Shown here in pieces: positions 5,321-7,717 of a stretch of 7,717 nt of DNA. The stretch lies in contig JAJPDY010000049.1 in the NCBI GenBank assembly GCA_023252395.1, positions 1 through 7,717 on the forward strand. Direction: 5' to 3'. The notes under the pieces are model-generated. The model did not search any database, had not been told where the DNA came from, and saw nothing but the letters and a program-made list of their open reading frames with translations. The position numbers were made by a program, and so were the translations under genes. Every line of letters starts with the position of its first letter. The stretch's first letter is position 1. Source of the DNA: Nitrososphaera sp. (GTDB lineage: Archaea > Thermoproteota > Nitrososphaeria > Nitrososphaerales > Nitrososphaeraceae).

Positions 5321-6697
5321 CTAACTAGGCTTGCCTATCGAGGCGAACCTGCCGGAGAATTTCGACTTGTCAAGGACCCCTCTGCCGTCATACACCGGGA
5401 CGCCTCCAAGCTTTTCTTGCGCAAGGCCGCGGTATTCAGGGTGATCTGCTACCAGAATCACGAGGTCCGCGCCCTTGATTGCCTGTGCAAGGCTTGATGT
5501 CAGGACGATATCCGGGGCAAGGTTCGGGTCGCTTGTGACAAGGGGATCATGTACGCGAATTTCCTTTGCGCCGCGCTTTTTCAGTTCTTCAATCACCTTG
5601 TAGGTCGGCGATAGCCGCGTGTCGGACACTCCGCCGCGGAAAGCCAGTCCGAGCAGTGTTATCGCAGATTGCGAAACGTCCATCCCATCAAGCAGCCTGA
5701 GCGCTTGATCGACGCAATAAGCCGGCATCGAGTCGTTGACGTTTCGCCCAAGCCGAGTGATGTTGCAGTCCACCTTCTGGATGTCTGCGGTATGCAGTAT
5801 GAATTGTGGATATACCGGTATGCACGCGCCGCCCACGCCAACGCCGGGCTTGTGTATGTGGGAGAACGGCTGCGAGTTGGCGGCTTCTCTTGCCTCCCAA
5901 AAGTTGACTCCAACTTTTTCGCAGAACTTGGCCATCTCGTTTGCAAGCGCGATATTGACGTCGCGGTAGACGCCTTCAAGCAATTTTTCAGTCTCGGCAG
6001 TTCTCATGTTGCTTATCCTGATGACGCCTTTCTTGGCGACCATCGAGTACAGCTTGGCTCCGATTTCAAGGCTCTTTGGGCCGGCCCCTGACACAATGGC
6101 AGGGTACCTCTCCTCAATGTCCTCAATAGCCCTGCCTTCGTAGATGCGCTCTGGGTTGTATATCATGAAAAAGTCCTGCTCTACTCGAAGACCGCTCTCT
6201 TTTTCAAGAATTGGCAGTATGACGTCTTCAGACGTGCCGGGGGGAACGCTTGGGTTGAGCGAAACCACGTCGCCTTTTTTCAGGCCGCGCGCAATGGCAG
6301 ACGCTACCTGCTTTACTGCAGCAAGGTCTGCTGAAAATGAGTCGGTGAGAAGCACCGGCACGCAGATCATTTTCAAATGAGCATCCTGCGACGCCTTTAC
6401 TGGATCGTCGTATACTGCAAAATGTTTGTTCTTGAGCCCTTTGGTAAAAGCTTCGTTGACTCCGGGCTCTGGGACATGAGTCTTGCCTTTCCTTGCGTTT
6501 TCAAGCACGCGCGGGGACTTGTCCACGCCTATTACATGCGCTCCTGCATGAAGCCAAGCAGATGCCAATGGAGAGCCAACATGGCCAAGGCCGTAAACTG
6601 CAATTTTGAATTCACCGGATTTGATCTTTTTTGCAAGCTCTGTGTTGTTATGCTTGCTAGCAGAAACTACTCTGGCCTTGGTGTTGCCTTTCTTCAT
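5321..6697 (-). CDS. wecC: UDP-N-acetyl-D-mannosamine dehydrogenase (UDP-sugar 6-dehydrogenase family)
   Basis: The enzyme oxidises C6 of a UDP-sugar with two NAD+, most likely UDP-ManNAc to UDP-ManNAcA, a precursor for surface polysaccharides and archaeal N-glycans. The 458 residues show the NAD-binding domain from about 31 with GLGHVGSPLA (36-45), SVPPGTSE (150-157) and YNPERIYEGRAIEDIEE (180-196). The central dimerisation domain has AETEKLLEGVYRDVNIALAN (234-253) with catalytic-site Lys238. The nucleophile Cys292 sits in GVGGACIPVYPQF. A C-terminal UDP-binding domain starts at about 340 and includes AFRGGVSDTR. ACIPVYP and the IYEGRAIEDIEE block favour the WecC branch over UDP-glucose dehydrogenase, but UDP-GlcNAc or another sugar cannot be excluded. 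A basic stretch of about 30 residues precedes the first beta strand. The ATG at 6697 is supported by a TATA-like box 29 bp upstream. No glycosyltransferase or epimerase gene is adjacent. Confidence 0.92.
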   Translation of the reverse strand: MKKGNTKARVVSASKHNNTELAKKIKSGEFKIAVYGLGHVGSPLASAWLHAGAHVIGVDKSPRVLENARKGKTHVPEPGVNEAFTKGLKNKHFAVYDDPVKASQDAHLKMICVPVLLTDSFSADLAAVKQVASAIARGLKKGDVVSLNPSVPPGTSEDVILPILEKESGLRVEQDFFMIYNPERIYEGRAIEDIEERYPAIVSGAGPKSLEIGAKLYSMVAKKGVIRISNMRTAETEKLLEGVYRDVNIALANEMAKFCEKVGVNFWEAREAANSQPFSHIHKPGVGVGGACIPVYPQFILHTADIQKVDCNITRLGRNVNDSMPAYCVDQALRLLDGMDVSQSAITLLGLAFRGGVSDTRLSPTYKVIEELKKRGAKEIRVHDPLVTSDPNLAPDIVLTSSLAQAIKGADLVILVADHPEYRGLAQEKLGGVPVYDGRGVLDKSKFSGRFASIGKPS

Positions 6698-6769
6698 ACG
6701 GCGCTAACTATAGTTGCTGTTCATATATTAGAGTTGATTTTGGCAACAGGTTAAATCCGAGAGCCGCCA
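6698..6769. promoter_or_regulatory. Divergent promoter region between wecC and the NTase-like gene
   Basis: These 72 bp must hold promoters in both directions. The A/T box CATATATTA at 6722-6730 reads TAATATATG on the minus strand, 29 bp before the wecC ATG, which fits an archaeal TATA box. Being almost symmetrical, it could also serve the plus-strand gene, with a leader of about 18 nt. TTGATTTT at 6734-6741, about 32 bp before the plus-strand ATG, is an alternative. A perfect 10-bp palindrome, AACTATAGTT, occupies 6706-6715 between the box and the wecC start, where a bound protein could block transcription. No clear Shine-Dalgarno sequence is seen for either gene. Confidence 0.5.
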
Positions 6770-7624
6770 ATGCAGGATAACAATTTGCCGACGCCGCCAG
6801 TGCCTGCAGCCATCAAGAAATATGCCGCCAACATCCCGCATCCTGTTGCGCTGATTGGCTGCCGCACTTCTGAAATGTCGCTTGACTGCTGCGAGTACGA
6901 CCTTGCAGTTTTTGCGAAAGGCGACAACCAAGTGCTGCAGGTGGACGGCCATGCAGTAGAGCTCGTGCATATTGACGATAAAGATCATACAGTTGACTTG
7001 GGCGGCATGGTTGCGTTAAATGACAAGTTCATATTTTCATCCAAAAGTGTTGCGCCTGAAAAATATCGCAAGGCTCTGGCAGCCGCCGGGAAAAAGTCGT
7101 TGATAAGCTCGCTTTTTTACCAGCAGAGAATGAATCAGGCAAAGAACCCTCTTGTGGCTGCGATGTGGCTCAAGGTGGCCGCCTACGAGTTTATCGCAGG
7201 TTCGCTTGCATTATCGGGCAACAGGCCAATGCCCCTGCACGAGCCGGAGCAGATAAGGCAGGCTGACGCCGGTGGAATCGCAGAAGGGGTGCAGGCTGCC
7301 TTTGAATGCATCGGGGTAGAAAGGGCGACAAGGCCGGCGATATCCCGGTCGCTTGAAGCAATCCAAGAACTAAAGTCAAAAGATTATGATCGCGATCTCG
7401 TCATGTCAAAAATAAGGCACCTGCTTGACAAGCGCATGCTTGCAGACTGTTACTATTATGCGGGCAAGATAGCCGGGAAAAGTCTGGCTGGCAGGAGCGA
7501 CACGTTTCACAATAGATATTCAAAGCTTGCCCAGTTGGCACTGGACCTGACAAGCGACTTGAATCATTTGCAAAAGCTGCAAAGAAGCCTCTTTAGGGCC
7601 GCAAACGGCGGCCTGAGAGGCTGA
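6770..7624 (+). CDS. Uncharacterised protein, possible degenerate nucleotidyltransferase-like N-terminus
   Basis: I do not recognise this 284-residue protein. Its N-terminal part has a weak minimal-nucleotidyltransferase pattern: strand VALIG, then GC at 30-31 where GS is usual, a 10-residue gap, and CEYDLAVF (41-48), resembling the SDIDLAVF block that carries the metal-binding acids (here E42 and D44). VELVHID (63-69) could supply the third acidic strand. The remainder (about 95-280) is mostly alpha-helical, with hydrophobic helices around 126-148 and a C-terminal stretch with evenly spaced leucines (254-274) that could form a coiled coil. There is no signal peptide or clear membrane span, so it is probably cytosolic. 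The ATG is taken as the start because the frame follows the divergent promoter. It ends 1 bp before the stop of the convergent gene to its right. The coding call is strong; any function is a guess. Confidence 0.8.
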   Translation: MQDNNLPTPPVPAAIKKYAANIPHPVALIGCRTSEMSLDCCEYDLAVFAKGDNQVLQVDGHAVELVHIDDKDHTVDLGGMVALNDKFIFSSKSVAPEKYRKALAAAGKKSLISSLFYQQRMNQAKNPLVAAMWLKVAAYEFIAGSLALSGNRPMPLHEPEQIRQADAGGIAEGVQAAFECIGVERATRPAISRSLEAIQELKSKDYDRDLVMSKIRHLLDKRMLADCYYYAGKIAGKSLAGRSDTFHNRYSKLAQLALDLTSDLNHLQKLQRSLFRAANGGLRG

Positions 7625-7625
7625 T

Positions 7626-7717
7626 TTACTTGCGTTTTACTGTCAGAACTGGAGCCTGCGGTGCTTCAAACTTGGCGGTGCCGATGGTCTTGGCCCTCAG
7701 CTTCGCCTTGTACTTCA
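7626..7717 (-). CDS. C-terminal end of an unidentified gene (5' part outside window)
   Basis: The minus strand has an open frame from the right edge to a TAA at 7628-7626. It gives 29 residues that begin KYKAKLRAKTIG and end in VLTVKRK. The tail is rich in lysine, alanine and proline, with a basic end, and contains no motif that identifies it. It is called as coding because the frame is uninterrupted to the window edge, third positions are G/C-rich like the neighbouring genes, and its stop sits 1 bp from the stop of the gene on the left, a tidy convergent arrangement. It is too short to name. Confidence 0.55.
   Translation of the reverse strand, partial: KYKAKLRAKTIGTAKFEAPQAPVLTVKRK

Noticed and set aside
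5669..6091. 140-codon plus-strand open frame opposite wecC
   Set aside because: The dehydrogenase reading frame contains all family motifs here; the opposite frame has none.
6713..6747. Inverted repeat GTTGC ... GCAAC flanking the divergent TATA box
   Set aside because: The arms are only 5 bp with a 25-bp spacer, which is expected by chance in a region of this size.
1..7717. CRISPR array, tRNA or rRNA gene, transposase or attachment site
   Set aside because: No regularly spaced repeats, cloverleaf-like segment, ribosomal RNA stretch or mobile-element gene was visible on either strand, and coding sequence fills nearly the whole window.

Overview
The window looks like chromosomal DNA of an ammonia-oxidising archaeon of the Nitrososphaera type (Thaumarchaeota/Nitrososphaeria). 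This is inferred from the archaeal-type glycyl-tRNA synthetase, the MtnA (aIF-2BI) homologue, the archaeal-style UDP-ManNAc dehydrogenase, the balanced base composition, and promoters with an A/T-rich TATA-like box 25-30 nt before the start codon with almost no leader. No marker gene proves the genus. No tRNA, rRNA, CRISPR array, insertion sequence or phage gene was found, and no stretch over 300 bases lacks a gene.

Layout. (1) Bases 1-828, + strand: the 3' part of a glycyl-tRNA synthetase gene whose start lies outside the window. (2) 951-1337, +: a small protein ending in a cysteine/histidine-rich, MYND-like zinc finger. It meets the next gene tail to tail, and a single CTAG serves as stop codon on both strands. 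(3) 1334-6697, - strand: five genes in a row, read from right to left. They are a UDP-N-acetylmannosamine dehydrogenase (wecC type), methylthioribose-1-phosphate isomerase (mtnA), a MIP18/DUF59 (SufT-like) domain fused to a PqqD-like domain, a TrmB-like SAM methyltransferase, and a large exported protein with a degenerate NodB-like domain and an AlgE/NosD-type beta-helix. (4) 6770-7624, +: an unrecognised protein with a possible nucleotidyltransferase-like N-terminus, divergent from wecC. (5) 7626-7717, -: the last 29 codons of an unidentified gene entering from the right.

How the genes relate. The dehydrogenase and the exported beta-helix protein both suggest surface-polysaccharide or cell-envelope work, but three unrelated genes separate them. 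MtnA belongs to methionine salvage, which regenerates methionine from the methylthioadenosine left after SAM use. The DUF59-PqqD protein and the methyltransferase are 3 bp apart and are probably co-transcribed. TATA-like boxes precede wecC, mtnA, the DUF59-PqqD gene and the beta-helix gene, so the minus-strand block is probably several transcription units rather than one operon.

The window is mostly ordinary chromosomal housekeeping and accessory sequence, and I do not see a clear new defence, mobile or biosynthetic system. The observations most worth following are the DUF59-PqqD fusion with its coupled methyltransferase, the exported protein in which both enzyme-like domains seem to have lost catalytic residues, and the two uncharacterised plus-strand proteins.
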